A DNA stretch of 64,000 nucleotides. Origin: Beijerinckiaceae bacterium (GTDB taxonomy: Bacteria > Bacteroidota > Bacteroidia > Chitinophagales > Chitinophagaceae). The position numbers and the translations under genes are program-made. Within the stretch, counting starts at the first letter, position 1; each line of letters begins with the position of its first letter. The stretch covers positions 1-64,000 of the forward strand of contig CAJCIQ010000232.1 of assembly GCA_903970475.1 (NCBI GenBank), given 5' to 3'. Below the pieces are notes generated by a model, which ran no database searches, was not told the origin of the DNA, and saw nothing but the letters and a program-made list of their open reading frames with translations. This document shows positions 32,872 through 41,077 of the stretch, one piece after another.

Positions 32872-33468
32872 ATGAAGACAGTACCCTTACTTCCAGAACA
32901 TTGGTCCGCCGTGAGGCGTATTTACGAGGACGGGCTGGCTACCGGAAATGCCAGCTTTCAAACCAGCGCCCCATCCTGGGAGCAGTGGGACCGGGCTCAT
33001 CTTCCGCACAGCCGGCTCGTCGCCATCGGCGAAGGCCTACTAGCATCCAGTGATGGCCCCTTGGGCGCCGGCATCAGCCCAAACTTTGATGGCCCTGCGG
33101 GCGGCAGCCCCGTGGACAGTGGCGGCAGCCCCGTGGATAGCGGCGGCAGCCCCTTGGTCGGCTGGGCCGCCCTGAGCCCCGTTTCTGCCAGACCCGTCTA
33201 TGCCGGTGTGGCCGAGGTCAGTATTTATATAGACCCGGCGCATAGGGGAAAAGGGTTAGGCCTTAAGCTGATGGCCGCCCTGATCGCCGAGAGCGAAGCA
33301 AATGGCATCTGGACCCTCCAGGCAGGTATCTTCCCGGAGAACGAGGCCAGCATACAACTTCACCTCCGTTCCGGTTTCAGACAGATCGGCATCCGGGAAA
33401 AAATCGGGAAGATGGGAGACCGGTGGAGGGATACGGTCTTATTGGAAAGAAGAAGTCAAAAATACTAA
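32872..33468 (+). CDS. GNAT acetyltransferase, phosphinothricin acetyltransferase-like, with repeat insertion
   Basis: About 198 residues from the ATG at 32872. It has the family pattern: VRRIYEDGLATGNASFQTSA, WEQWDRAHL, LVGWAALSPVSARPVYAGVA, EVSIYIDPAHRGKGLGLKLM (acetyl-CoA loop RGKGLG), LQAGIFPENEASIQLHLRSG and FRQIGIREKIGKMGDRWRDT. Between the strand ending RLVAIGEG and LVGWAAL there are some 45 extra residues containing a threefold GGSPVDS repeat. Family members acetylate phosphinothricin, methionine sulfoximine or related amines; many are simply methionine-derivative detoxifying enzymes. The true substrate here is unknown. Confidence 0.85.
   Translation: MKTVPLLPEHWSAVRRIYEDGLATGNASFQTSAPSWEQWDRAHLPHSRLVAIGEGLLASSDGPLGAGISPNFDGPAGGSPVDSGGSPVDSGGSPLVGWAALSPVSARPVYAGVAEVSIYIDPAHRGKGLGLKLMAALIAESEANGIWTLQAGIFPENEASIQLHLRSGFRQIGIREKIGKMGDRWRDTVLLERRSQKY
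33100..33157 (+). repeat. 21-bp tandem repeat inside the GNAT gene
   Basis: Two full copies of a 21-bp unit (33100-33120, 33121-33141; 19 of 21 identical) and a partial third (33142-33157) encode GGSPVDS repeats. The unit keeps the reading frame. Confidence 0.8.
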
Positions 33469-33473
33469 CCTGA

Positions 33474-33811
33474 GGACATGCTCTACAGCCAATTCAATCC
33501 AGGCAGAGCCTGTTAAAAGACTATGTGCAGTGTTATTTCGTATGTGGATCCGAAAGCGCTGTTATAAGAGAGGATCATGTTTTTGCGTCGGGCACGGTAG
33601 AGATGATGTTTAATGTAGGAGAAGACGGCCCTCAACAATTGAAAGACGGAGATATTACAATACAGCCTGATATACAATTGTGGGGTCAAACGATTCAGCC
33701 TCAGGTAAACGGATCGACAATGGCAAGTACTTGAAATTGTGGAAGAAAACCCCGGATGGCTGGAAACAATTCCGGGATATATTCAACAGCAATCATAAGG
33801 CCCAACCCTGA
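33474..33811 (+). pseudogene. Fused remnants: AraC N-terminal domain and DUF4440/SnoaL-like C terminus
   Basis: The first part reads QPIQSRQSLLKDYVQCYFVC, then VFASGTVEMMFNVGEDGPQQ and LWGQTIQP, the N-terminal sensor domain common to many Bacteroidota AraC proteins (near-N-terminal dimerisation type). The frame stops at 33732-33734. In another frame IDNGKYLKLWKKTPDGWKQF, then RDIFNSNHKAQP and a TGA at 33809 match the end of YybH/DUF4440 nuclear transport factor 2-like proteins. Neither gene has a complete domain. The join falls near 33713. Both identifications are by eye. Confidence 0.62.
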
Positions 33812-33898
33812 GCGTTTCAACAAAGTAAACTTGACCGTTTTAACAAACCTGCGTAGGCCATTCCTGGCGGACCTTTGCATTCAAGAAAATACATCACC

Positions 33899-35314
33899 AT
33901 GAAAAAGTTCACGCAGGTTTACATTAACGGTCAGTTCATCACTCCCCATGGGACGGAAGTATTCGACCTGATTAACCCCACCAATAATCAGAAAACAGGG
34001 GAAGTTGTCCTGGGAGATGAAATAGATACCAGGGCTGCCATTGCAGCCGCTAAAGCAGCCTTCCCCGCTTTCGCTCAAACCACCAAAGCCGAGCGCATTG
34101 CTTACCTGGAAGCATTGGGAGAAGCCGTCTCCAAAAGGGAAGAAGCATTGGTACAGGTCATGGTGGAGGAATATGGGAGCAGTCTGGCCTTCTGTAAGAT
34201 GAGCGTTGGATTTACCATTAATTCCTTCAGGTCCACCATCAACACCTTAAAAGATTTTGATTTTGAAAAACCCGTAGGACATTCCAAACTGAGGCTGGAA
34301 CCCGTGGGCGTCGTAGGCATCATTACACCCTGGAACGCCAGTAACGGATTCATTTGCCATAAACTGGCCACCGCCATAGCAGCTGGTTGCACCACCGTTA
34401 TCAAACCCAGCGAATTAAGTGCGGGGCAGACCCAGCTCATTATGGAATGCTTCCACGAAGCGGGTATACCAGCAGGGGTCATCAACATTGTCAATGGGTT
34501 AGGTGGGGTAGTCGGCGCTGAAATCACCCGCCACCCGGACGTAGCCAAAATCTCCTTTACCGGATCTACCGCCGTTGGTAAAATGATTGCCAAGAGTGCC
34601 GTGGATACCATGAAAAGGGTTACCCTGGAATTGGGTGGTAAGTCTCCCAACATCATTTTGGATGACGCCGACTTTGCTACCGTCATTCCCCAGGCTGTAT
34701 TCGGAGCCTATATGAATAATGGTCAGGCATGTATAGCCCCTACCCGCTTACTCGTACCCGCAGACAGACTACAGGAAGTAAACAACATTGCCGCGGCTGC
34801 CGCTGCCCAGGTAAAGGTGGGCAACCCCATGGATGAAAGCACCAACGTAGGTCCTATGGTCAACCAAAAGCAGTACCAAAGGGTCCAGGACTATATACGC
34901 CTGGGTCAATCAGAAGGAGCGACCCTACTGGCTGGAGGAGAAGGAAAACCTGAAGGGTTGGAAGCGGGTAACTTTGTCAAGGCCACTATATTCACCAATG
35001 TCCGCAATGACATGCGCATAGCCCAGGAAGAAATCTTTGGGCCAGTACTTTCCATCATACCTTATCATAGCGAAGAAGAAGCCATTGCCATCGCTAACGA
35101 TACGACCTATGGCCTGGCAGCCTATATCAGTTCTGCCGACCAGCAAAGGGCTGAACGCGTCGCTTCCCGCATAGCCGCAGGCAGGATTTGCATCAACAAA
35201 TTCACCCATGACCCTGCCGCTCCTTTTGGCGGATTCAAACAATCCGGAATAGGAAGGGAATATGGGGTATACGGATTGGAAGCATACCTGGAGCCAAAGG
35301 CCATACTGGGATAA
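33899..35314 (+). CDS. NAD(P)-dependent aldehyde dehydrogenase
   Basis: About 471 residues from the ATG at 33899 (MKKFTQVYINGQFITPHGTE). ALDH landmarks are GVVGIITPWNASNGF, KPSELSAGQTQL, SFTGSTAVGK, VTLELGGKSPNII (general base Glu), NNGQACIAPTRLLVP (catalytic Cys), EEIFGPVLSIIPY and APFGGFKQSGIGREYGVYGL. It oxidises an aldehyde to the acid in the cytosol; the physiological substrate is not evident. A strong hairpin follows the stop, then an AraC regulator. Confidence 0.92.
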   Translation: MKKFTQVYINGQFITPHGTEVFDLINPTNNQKTGEVVLGDEIDTRAAIAAAKAAFPAFAQTTKAERIAYLEALGEAVSKREEALVQVMVEEYGSSLAFCKMSVGFTINSFRSTINTLKDFDFEKPVGHSKLRLEPVGVVGIITPWNASNGFICHKLATAIAAGCTTVIKPSELSAGQTQLIMECFHEAGIPAGVINIVNGLGGVVGAEITRHPDVAKISFTGSTAVGKMIAKSAVDTMKRVTLELGGKSPNIILDDADFATVIPQAVFGAYMNNGQACIAPTRLLVPADRLQEVNNIAAAAAAQVKVGNPMDESTNVGPMVNQKQYQRVQDYIRLGQSEGATLLAGGEGKPEGLEAGNFVKATIFTNVRNDMRIAQEEIFGPVLSIIPYHSEEEAIAIANDTTYGLAAYISSADQQRAERVASRIAAGRICINKFTHDPAAPFGGFKQSGIGREYGVYGLEAYLEPKAILG

Positions 35315-35322
35315 TATATACC

Positions 35323-35361
35323 GCCGGGCAGGCCCCCTAGTCCAATGGGGGCCTGTCCGGC
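35323..35361 (+). terminator. Strong hairpin after the aldehyde dehydrogenase gene
   Basis: GCCGGGCAGGCCCCC (35323-35337) pairs with GGGGGCCTGTCCGGC (35347-35361) over 15 bp with one G-U pair; the loop is 9 nt. No T-tract follows directly, so termination may be incomplete. The right arm is part of the first copy of the 30-bp tandem repeat. Confidence 0.6.
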
Positions 35362-35422
35362 AACTTCCGGGGTAACGCTGCCGTGTCCGGCAACTTCCGG
35401 GGTAACGCTGCCATGTCCGGCG
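35354..35422 (+). repeat. 30-bp tandem repeat, 2.3 copies
   Basis: Copies at 35354-35383 and 35384-35413 differ in one base, and a 9-bp partial third copy runs to 35422. The unit begins TGTCCGGCAACTTCCGGGGT. It lies between the ALDH hairpin and the AraC promoter. Confidence 0.85.
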
Positions 35423-35428
35423 TTTTTT

Positions 35429-35436
35429 TAACTTTG
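35429..35436 (+). promoter_or_regulatory. -7 box directly before the AraC gene
   Basis: TAACTTTG fits TAnnTTTG and ends 6 nt before the ATG at 35443. The T-run at 35423-35429 could also serve as the tail of the repeat hairpins. Confidence 0.5.
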
Positions 35437-35442
35437 TATCCC

Positions 35443-36249
35443 ATGCCGCCTACTGTAAGATACCCGATTAATTATTCCTGTTACTTCGCTGAGTCCAGGG
35501 ATGGAGAGCAATTCGTTGGCATGCATAGCCTGGGCATGATCGTATCTGGCTCCATGGAATTCAATGATGGGGAAAGGGCAGCCGCCTTTACGCCTGGAGA
35601 CCCTTACTTCGTTCGGAAGAACCGCTTGTTGAAATATAACAAGAAGCCTTCTCCAACCGAAGAATACCGGTCCATCTCCATTTACTTTGACGAGAAGGCC
35701 TTGAAGGACTTTAGCATCAAATACGATATCCATCCTGATAAGAAAAATGATGGACCTGCCTTCATTGGATTAAAAAAAGAAGCAGTCCTTACCGGATTTT
35801 TAAGGTCCCTGATTCCTTATGAAGCATTGACAGAAGACCCAAGCGCCTCCCCCATCCTTCAACTCAAGCAGGAAGAAGCTTTGCTGATGTTACTCAGGTA
35901 TGACCCTGAGCTGAAAAATATGCTGTTCGATTTTTCTGTTCCCCAGAAAATTGACCTGGAAGCATTTATGGAGAAGAACTATCATTTCAATGTATCCTTG
36001 GAGCGATTTGCCTACTTAACAGGCAGGAGTTTGTCCACTTTTAAAAGGGATTTCGAAAAAATATTTGGACAAACGCCCAGTCGTTGGCTATTGCACAGGA
36101 GATTAAAGGAAGCGCATTACTTAATTGCCAATAAAGGAAGGAGCGCCTCCGATGTTTACCTGGATCTGGGGTTCGAAGACTTGTCGCATTTTTCCTACGC
36201 CTTTAAAAAACAATTCGGAACGGCGCCTTCCAGGGTAGCGGCACATTAG
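35443..36249 (+). CDS. AraC family regulator (paralogue of the one at 30704)
   Basis: About 268 residues from the ATG at 35443. The open frame reaches back to 35383, but that stretch is the tandem repeat and the -7 box, so the shorter start is favoured. The sensor part contains GMHSLGMIVSGSMEFNDGER and GDPYFVRKNRLLKYNKKPSP. The HTH part contains LTGRSLSTFKRDFEKIFGQT, PSRWLLHRRLKEAHYLIANK and VYLDLGFEDLSHFSYAFKKQ. It has the same LxDPELKNMLFDFSxPxKIDL hinge as the 30704 protein. It lies behind the aldehyde dehydrogenase gene and may respond to an aldehyde or related inducer (inference). Confidence 0.87.
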   Translation: MPPTVRYPINYSCYFAESRDGEQFVGMHSLGMIVSGSMEFNDGERAAAFTPGDPYFVRKNRLLKYNKKPSPTEEYRSISIYFDEKALKDFSIKYDIHPDKKNDGPAFIGLKKEAVLTGFLRSLIPYEALTEDPSASPILQLKQEEALLMLLRYDPELKNMLFDFSVPQKIDLEAFMEKNYHFNVSLERFAYLTGRSLSTFKRDFEKIFGQTPSRWLLHRRLKEAHYLIANKGRSASDVYLDLGFEDLSHFSYAFKKQFGTAPSRVAAH

Positions 36250-36273
36250 CCCGCTCGCTGTGCAAACCCGACA

Positions 36274-36645
36274 TTAGCCGCGGGGCGCCACCGCAGCGGC
36301 CGCCCGGTATTTGGTGGGGCTCAGTTTGATTTCCCGGCGGAAAAGGTTATTGAAATTGGCAATCTCATTAAATCCCAGGGTCAGGGCGATTTCTGACACA
36401 TTCCAATCTGTGTTTTTCAACAGGAGCATCGCCTCCTGCAATATCCTTTCTGTTATGTTTTCCGTGGTTGTTTTCCCTGTGGTATCTTTGAGCACCTTAT
36501 TGAGGTAATTTACGTGTATGTCCAGTTGCGCTGCAAACTCAGAGGCTGTCCGGAGTTGCATGCGCTGCCCGGTATCCCCTATGGGAAATTGCCTTTCCAA
36601 TAGCTGCATGAACAGTAGTGTGATCCGGGTGGATGCCTGCTTCAT
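36274..36645 (-). CDS. Stand-alone AraC-type HTH protein (short)
   Basis: 123 residues, containing only the C-terminal DNA-binding module of the AraC family. The visible motifs are TASEFAAQLDIHVNYLNKVL for the first HTH and WNVSEIALTLGFNEIANFNN for the second, followed by LFRREIKLSPTKYR. Related full-length proteins have about 290 residues with a sensor domain in front, which is missing. A -7 box 4 bp before the ATG shows that the short form may be a real gene rather than a fragment. If so, it would bind DNA without a sensor of its own. Confidence 0.75.
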   Translation of the reverse strand: MKQASTRITLLFMQLLERQFPIGDTGQRMQLRTASEFAAQLDIHVNYLNKVLKDTTGKTTTENITERILQEAMLLLKNTDWNVSEIALTLGFNEIANFNNLFRREIKLSPTKYRAAAAVAPRG

Positions 36646-36649
36646 ACAT

Positions 36650-36657
36650 CAAAGGTA
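36650..36657 (-). promoter_or_regulatory. -7 box directly before the short AraC gene
   Basis: The minus strand reads TACCTTTG, matching TAnnTTTG, 4 nt upstream of the ATG at 36645. No -33 element was recognised. Confidence 0.45.
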
Positions 36658-36831
36658 GTGGAAATGATTTCTTATATTCGGCCTACATATGCCTTACATC
36701 TCTCTATTCAGTACACCTCCACCGGTAGCCGCCTAAATGAAATTTACCGGAAGGGAACATTTTATCCATCAAACCGCTAGGTTAAAGATGGACCAGGCCC
36801 TTATTTTCTAATAATTAATAGGTAACAAGAG

Positions 36832-37746
36832 ATGAAAAGGTCTTATTTATTTTTACATGCGGCAGTGCTATTAGGAGGTTTTACGGGTATTCTGGGAAAA
36901 CTGATCTCTATAGATGCGTTTGCCTTGGTTTGGTTTCGGGTCTTCTTTGCCAGTGTATTATTATATATACTACTCAAGGTCACGGACCATTTTAAAGCCC
37001 TTCCCAAAAAGGAGGCTTTGCCCATAGCATTAAAGGGCATTTATCCTGCCCTTTTCTGGGTGTTTTTCTATGCCAGTGTCAAGTACGCCAATGTTTCGGT
37101 GGCAGTCGTTTGCTTCTGTGTGACCAGCTTCTTTACCGCGGTCATAGGCCCCCTGATGCACAAAAGGAAGTGCTCCTTAAGTGAATTGCTGCTCAGTGTC
37201 TTGATCTTAGTGGGGGTGGGACTCATCTTTCATTTTGATACGTCTTACCGGTTGGGTATAGGGCTGGGTGTCATTTCTTCTTTCTTTGGAGCCCTCTACG
37301 TGTTGGAAAACGAACGGTTGGTAAAACGGGATGAACCAGCCATGATCAGCTATTATCAATTGGTGGGGGCCACGGCGGAACTGAGTCTGATACTCCCGGT
37401 TTTTATGTATTTCCAACCAAAAGCGCACCTTTTGCCTATTGGGATGGATTGGTTTTACCTGATCCTCCTGGCGTTTTTTTGTACGGTGGTGATGAATTGG
37501 CTGATGGTAGAGGCCTTAAAGAAAGTGTCAGCGTTTACGGTAAACATATCCTATAACCTGGAGCCTGTTTACAGTATCGTCCTGGCTTTCCTGGTCTTCA
37601 AGGAGAACAGAGAATTAAATGGGTCCTTTTACCTGGGCTTGAGCATAATCCTCTTGTCGGTCATCTTGCAAATCTGGGGGCAAAATCGTTTTCCTGCCGA
37701 TAATTTACGAAATACCGTTAGCGAGAAACCGGACAACCCATCTTAA
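36832..37746 (+). CDS. EamA/DMT family membrane transporter
   Basis: 304 residues with ten predicted TM helices in two five-helix EamA repeats. Examples are FLHAAVLLGGFTGILGKLIS (helix 1), FALVWFRVFFASVLLYILL (2), LLLSVLILVGVGLIF in the first half, and FTVNISYNLEPVYSIVLAFL plus FYLGLSIILLSVILQIWG in the second. The substrate is unknown; the family exports amino acids, metabolites and drugs. A 186-bp spacer separates it from the divergent short AraC gene. Confidence 0.87.
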   Translation: MKRSYLFLHAAVLLGGFTGILGKLISIDAFALVWFRVFFASVLLYILLKVTDHFKALPKKEALPIALKGIYPALFWVFFYASVKYANVSVAVVCFCVTSFFTAVIGPLMHKRKCSLSELLLSVLILVGVGLIFHFDTSYRLGIGLGVISSFFGALYVLENERLVKRDEPAMISYYQLVGATAELSLILPVFMYFQPKAHLLPIGMDWFYLILLAFFCTVVMNWLMVEALKKVSAFTVNISYNLEPVYSIVLAFLVFKENRELNGSFYLGLSIILLSVILQIWGQNRFPADNLRNTVSEKPDNPS

Positions 37747-37811
37747 AAAATTGTATATTAACGTTTTACAAACTGGCATCGGAATGGATACCTCAGTGGA
37801 AACACTTAGTC

Positions 37812-38699
37812 ATGCAATTCGAAATCGTTACACCGTTACAGGGGAAAAATGCTGCCTGCTACCAGGAGGACTCTTCCTCGCGTCCTGCTCATTATGAGGT
37901 GATTTGGCTCTTTTCCGGAACAGGAAGCATTACCATTGGAGGACATCAGCACCAACTGACCTCCCGGGCCTTGTTTTTACTGTCTCCCGGAACACGGAGA
38001 GATCTCGTCATTAAGGGCGACGCAGATGGAGTCCTCCTGTATTTTACGGCTGAGTTCCTACCACAGGTTGACCTACCCAAATCCATTGCGGGAATGGGCG
38101 GACGTCCGGCACTCCGTATTTTTCCTTTAGACCAGTTCGATATGGGATCGGCTGAAGAAATGAGGGACCTAACTATAAAGATGCTCAGGGAGACCCAAAG
38201 GGAAACCAAGATCCGGATGGATATTTTACAACACCTCCTGCATCTTTTCCTGGTCTACCTCTCCCATACGCAACACGTGGAGCCATCCCGTTCTACTTCC
38301 AGGAGGGAAAAAGTATTTATTGAAAATTTCCTCTGTCTGGTTCAAACCCAATACCAAACGATGAGAACGGTTAATGATTTTGCTTCTACGCTCTGCATTA
38401 CACCCAGCTACCTGAATCACCTGGTCAAAAAAAATACCGGTTATTCTGCCAAACACCATATCCAGCAAAACCTCATCAGCAAAGCCAAAGTCCACGCGAT
38501 GTACTCCGATCTCAGCTTAAAGGAAGTAGCGGACGTATTGGGATTCAGGGATAGTGCACATTTCAGTAAATTCTTCAAGGCTTTCTCCGGAACCAACTTT
38601 TCCACTTTTCAACGGCTGTGGGTAAGCCCGGAAAGTTGGGTGACCCAAAGCCTACCGTCTGTCACCGAAGCCCATGGTGGCAATCTAGCGGTAGCGTAA
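37812..38699 (+). CDS. AraC family regulator
   Basis: 295 residues. The N-terminal cupin is of the AraC-binding type: HYEVIWLFSGTGSITIGGHQ and LTSRALFLLSPGTRRDLVIK. The C-terminal HTH is in TVNDFASTLCITPSYLNHLV, then KKNTGYSAKHHIQQNLISKA and LKEVADVLGFRDSAHFSKFF. An extra 25-residue tail (WVSPESWVTQ...) extends beyond the usual end. It lies 65 bp behind the EamA gene and may regulate it. Confidence 0.86.
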   Translation: MQFEIVTPLQGKNAACYQEDSSSRPAHYEVIWLFSGTGSITIGGHQHQLTSRALFLLSPGTRRDLVIKGDADGVLLYFTAEFLPQVDLPKSIAGMGGRPALRIFPLDQFDMGSAEEMRDLTIKMLRETQRETKIRMDILQHLLHLFLVYLSHTQHVEPSRSTSRREKVFIENFLCLVQTQYQTMRTVNDFASTLCITPSYLNHLVKKNTGYSAKHHIQQNLISKAKVHAMYSDLSLKEVADVLGFRDSAHFSKFFKAFSGTNFSTFQRLWVSPESWVTQSLPSVTEAHGGNLAVA

Positions 38700-38825
38700 A
38701 TGGCGGACTTACCCTAGCGTAACTGGACGCAGTGCCGCTGGCGAACCAACCGTAGCAGAGCTGCCATTAAATGACTAACTTGACAGCCTACCAAAAGGGA
38801 TGATCTGGTAAACTACTCGGAGCAT

Positions 38826-40406
38826 ATGGAAGTTGGAACAAGTCGTAGGAAACCCACCTATTGGCTTACCCGCTTCGTGTTACTCAGGCTATTGGGTATC
38901 GTATATGCCATTGCCTTTTGGGCAGCCATACGGCAGGTAATGCCCCTGATAGGTTCGAACGGACTCCTGCCCGTCCATTTATACCTGGATCATGTACGAC
39001 AGGTTTTAGGGTCCACACGCGCAGGCTTTATCAGACTGCCTTCCTTGTTTTGGTTTAGCGACACGGATACAACCCTGATGCTTGGGGTGTGGATGGGTTT
39101 TATCTTATCCTGCATCGTAGCGATCGGCTTTGCCAATGCGCCTATACTATTGGCCCTATGGACCTTGTATTTGTCTTTGGTCAATGTAGGCCAGGACTGG
39201 TACGGGTATGGATGGGAAATCCAACTCCTGGAAACCGGATTCCTTGCCATTTTTCTTTGTCCCCTGATAGACCTACGGCCCTTTCCCAAACGACCGCCTC
39301 CTATTCAGGTGATCTTCCTGATGCGATGGCTGATCTTTAGGATCATGCTGGGTGCTGGTTTGATTAAAATCCGGGGAGATGAGGTCTGGCGAAAGGGAAC
39401 AGCCCTCTATTACCATTTTGAAACCCAACCCCTGCCCGGTCCTTTGAGCAGGTGGTTTCATTATTTACCCAGGTTTATCCTGAAGCTGGGTGTATGGTAT
39501 AATTTTCTGGCTGAACTGGTCGCTCCCTGGTTTGCCTTCTGGCCCAGGGTGAGCCGGCACATAGCGGGGTGCATCATGATGGGTCTACAGGTAATCCTTC
39601 TACTCAGTGGCAACCTTTCTTTTCTCAATATACTGACCATCGTTCCAGCCCTGGCCTGCTTTGACGATGGTTTTTGGGCCAGGATATTACCCTCCCCCCT
39701 GGTTCGAAAAGCAGAGAAGGCCGCGGCCCGGGAAGCCCCGGCCACCCTGACCATTACCATCGTGTCCTGGACATTAACCGGGATTATTGGCCTATTAAGT
39801 ATACAACCCATCGTTAATCTAATTTCGCCCGACCAGGTAATGAATACCTCCTTTGATCCCCTGAACCTGGTTAATACTTACGGAGCCTTCGGCTCGGTAG
39901 GAAAAGAAAGGTTCAATGTCGTATTTGAAGGGACAACAGATAGCATTCCTGACCAAACAGCGCATTGGACAGCGTATCCCTACAAAGGGCTACCCGTGAA
40001 CCTGAATCAGCGCCCACCACAAATAGCTCCCTACCAACTAAGGCTGGACTGGCAAATGTGGTTCGCCTCCATGTCCACGGCTGATGAATACCCCTGGACC
40101 TTTACCCTGGTCTGGAAATTGCTCCACAATGATCCCGGAGCCTGTGGCTTATTTGCAGATAATCCATTTAAAAGCAAAGCGCCCACTTATATCAGAGCGG
40201 TGCTGTACCAATACAAATTCGCTCCCCCTGGAAACCCGCAAGGGGCTTGGTGGATCAGGCAAAGGTTGGGGGAGCTTTGGATGCCGCCCCTATCGCTTAA
40301 GGATCCCAGGCTGGTGGAATATGAAAAGGCAGTAGGAATAGTGGACACGGCAATGAGTCAGGGGACCCCCGCGGACACCGCGTGCAGTTCCGGCGTCACA
40401 CCGTAA
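38826..40406 (+). CDS. Lipase maturation factor-like membrane protein
   Basis: 526 residues. TM helices cluster in the first 300 residues: FVLLRLLGIVYAIAFWAAIR, MGFILSCIVAIGFANAPILL, and a pair near 155-180 (IFLMRWLIFRIMLGAGLIKI). The pattern YGYGWEIQLLETGFLAIFLC, then WLIFRIMLGAGLIKIRGDEV and WRKGTALYYHFETQPLPGPL is the hallmark of LMF1/LMF2-like proteins. A periplasmic beta domain follows (VNTYGAFGSVGKERFNVVFE, LRLDWQMWFASM). In animals LMF1 helps fold secreted lipases; in bacteria the function is not established. A secreted phospholipase C lies in the same window, but a link is only speculation. Its 3' end overlaps the next gene by 11 bp. Confidence 0.85.
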   Translation: MEVGTSRRKPTYWLTRFVLLRLLGIVYAIAFWAAIRQVMPLIGSNGLLPVHLYLDHVRQVLGSTRAGFIRLPSLFWFSDTDTTLMLGVWMGFILSCIVAIGFANAPILLALWTLYLSLVNVGQDWYGYGWEIQLLETGFLAIFLCPLIDLRPFPKRPPPIQVIFLMRWLIFRIMLGAGLIKIRGDEVWRKGTALYYHFETQPLPGPLSRWFHYLPRFILKLGVWYNFLAELVAPWFAFWPRVSRHIAGCIMMGLQVILLLSGNLSFLNILTIVPALACFDDGFWARILPSPLVRKAEKAAAREAPATLTITIVSWTLTGIIGLLSIQPIVNLISPDQVMNTSFDPLNLVNTYGAFGSVGKERFNVVFEGTTDSIPDQTAHWTAYPYKGLPVNLNQRPPQIAPYQLRLDWQMWFASMSTADEYPWTFTLVWKLLHNDPGACGLFADNPFKSKAPTYIRAVLYQYKFAPPGNPQGAWWIRQRLGELWMPPLSLKDPRLVEYEKAVGIVDTAMSQGTPADTACSSGVTP

Positions 40407-41025
40407 ACGACCCTTCCTGATCCGAGGGGCTTTCGTTCGGATCTCCGGACACCCCACCTTGAGCAAGACATTCCGTCTGCTGTAGGGATTGAGCGATATT
40501 GTATTGCGTAAACGTTTTGCTCCCGCCCCAACCCATGGATTGGGCAAGCCAGCAATAAGAAACCAATTCCGCCTCCAGCAAAGTAGAACAGGTCAGGCCC
40601 GAACCGTAAACCCCTACTTCATAGATGGGATCATTGTTACTGATATTACTGAACCCATAATTGATGCCCTTAAAATAATCACTGATGGGGCCATTGATGT
40701 CTGCTTGTGAAGCATCATAATCCACGGCAAAATAAATCGGCGTTGAGGCTGGTTGGTTAATGGTGGTACTGGCATATTGATAGGCTGCCGTACCGTCTTC
40801 TATGCCCTGATTATAACTGAAGTAATCTGCACTGGTAGGAAAACCGTTCTCCCAAACGGCTACTATACGAAGGCCTGCGGCGGTGAGCTTTTGGGCTTCA
40901 GAAGCCGTCAGGTTTTTGGAGGCATCGTTGATGTTATAGTAGCGCGCAACAAATCCGTAACCCGCCCCGACAAGACCGGAAGCGAAGTTGGACAAGTCTA
41001 CATTGGCGTCAAAACCTTTTTTCAT
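40396..41025 (-). CDS. DUF1906 (Rv2525c-like, glycoside hydrolase-like) protein
   Basis: 209 residues; it starts MKKGFDANVDLSNFASGLVG. It is a TIM-barrel-like protein of the DUF1906 family: GFVARYYNINDASKNLTASE, GLRIVAVWENG, FSYNQGIEDGTAAYQYA, PIYFAVDYDAS, YEVGVYGSGLTC, SYCWLAQSMGWGG and FTQYNIAQS. These resemble lysozyme-like GH25 barrels, with Asp in FDAN and FAVDYD as the expected acidic pair. No signal peptide is visible, so export would need another route. Known homologues affect cell wall properties, but no reaction is proven. Confidence 0.8.
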   Translation of the reverse strand: MKKGFDANVDLSNFASGLVGAGYGFVARYYNINDASKNLTASEAQKLTAAGLRIVAVWENGFPTSADYFSYNQGIEDGTAAYQYASTTINQPASTPIYFAVDYDASQADINGPISDYFKGINYGFSNISNNDPIYEVGVYGSGLTCSTLLEAELVSYCWLAQSMGWGGSKTFTQYNIAQSLQQTECLAQGGVSGDPNESPSDQEGSFTV

Positions 41026-41077
41026 GTGTTGGTTTTTGGTCTGTCAATATAGCAAAAAAAAGGGGGGCCTCCAATTT

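Noticed and set aside
33525..33734. A 69-residue ORF taken as a small gene
   Set aside because: It is the middle of the AraC sensor remnant and starts inside the domain.
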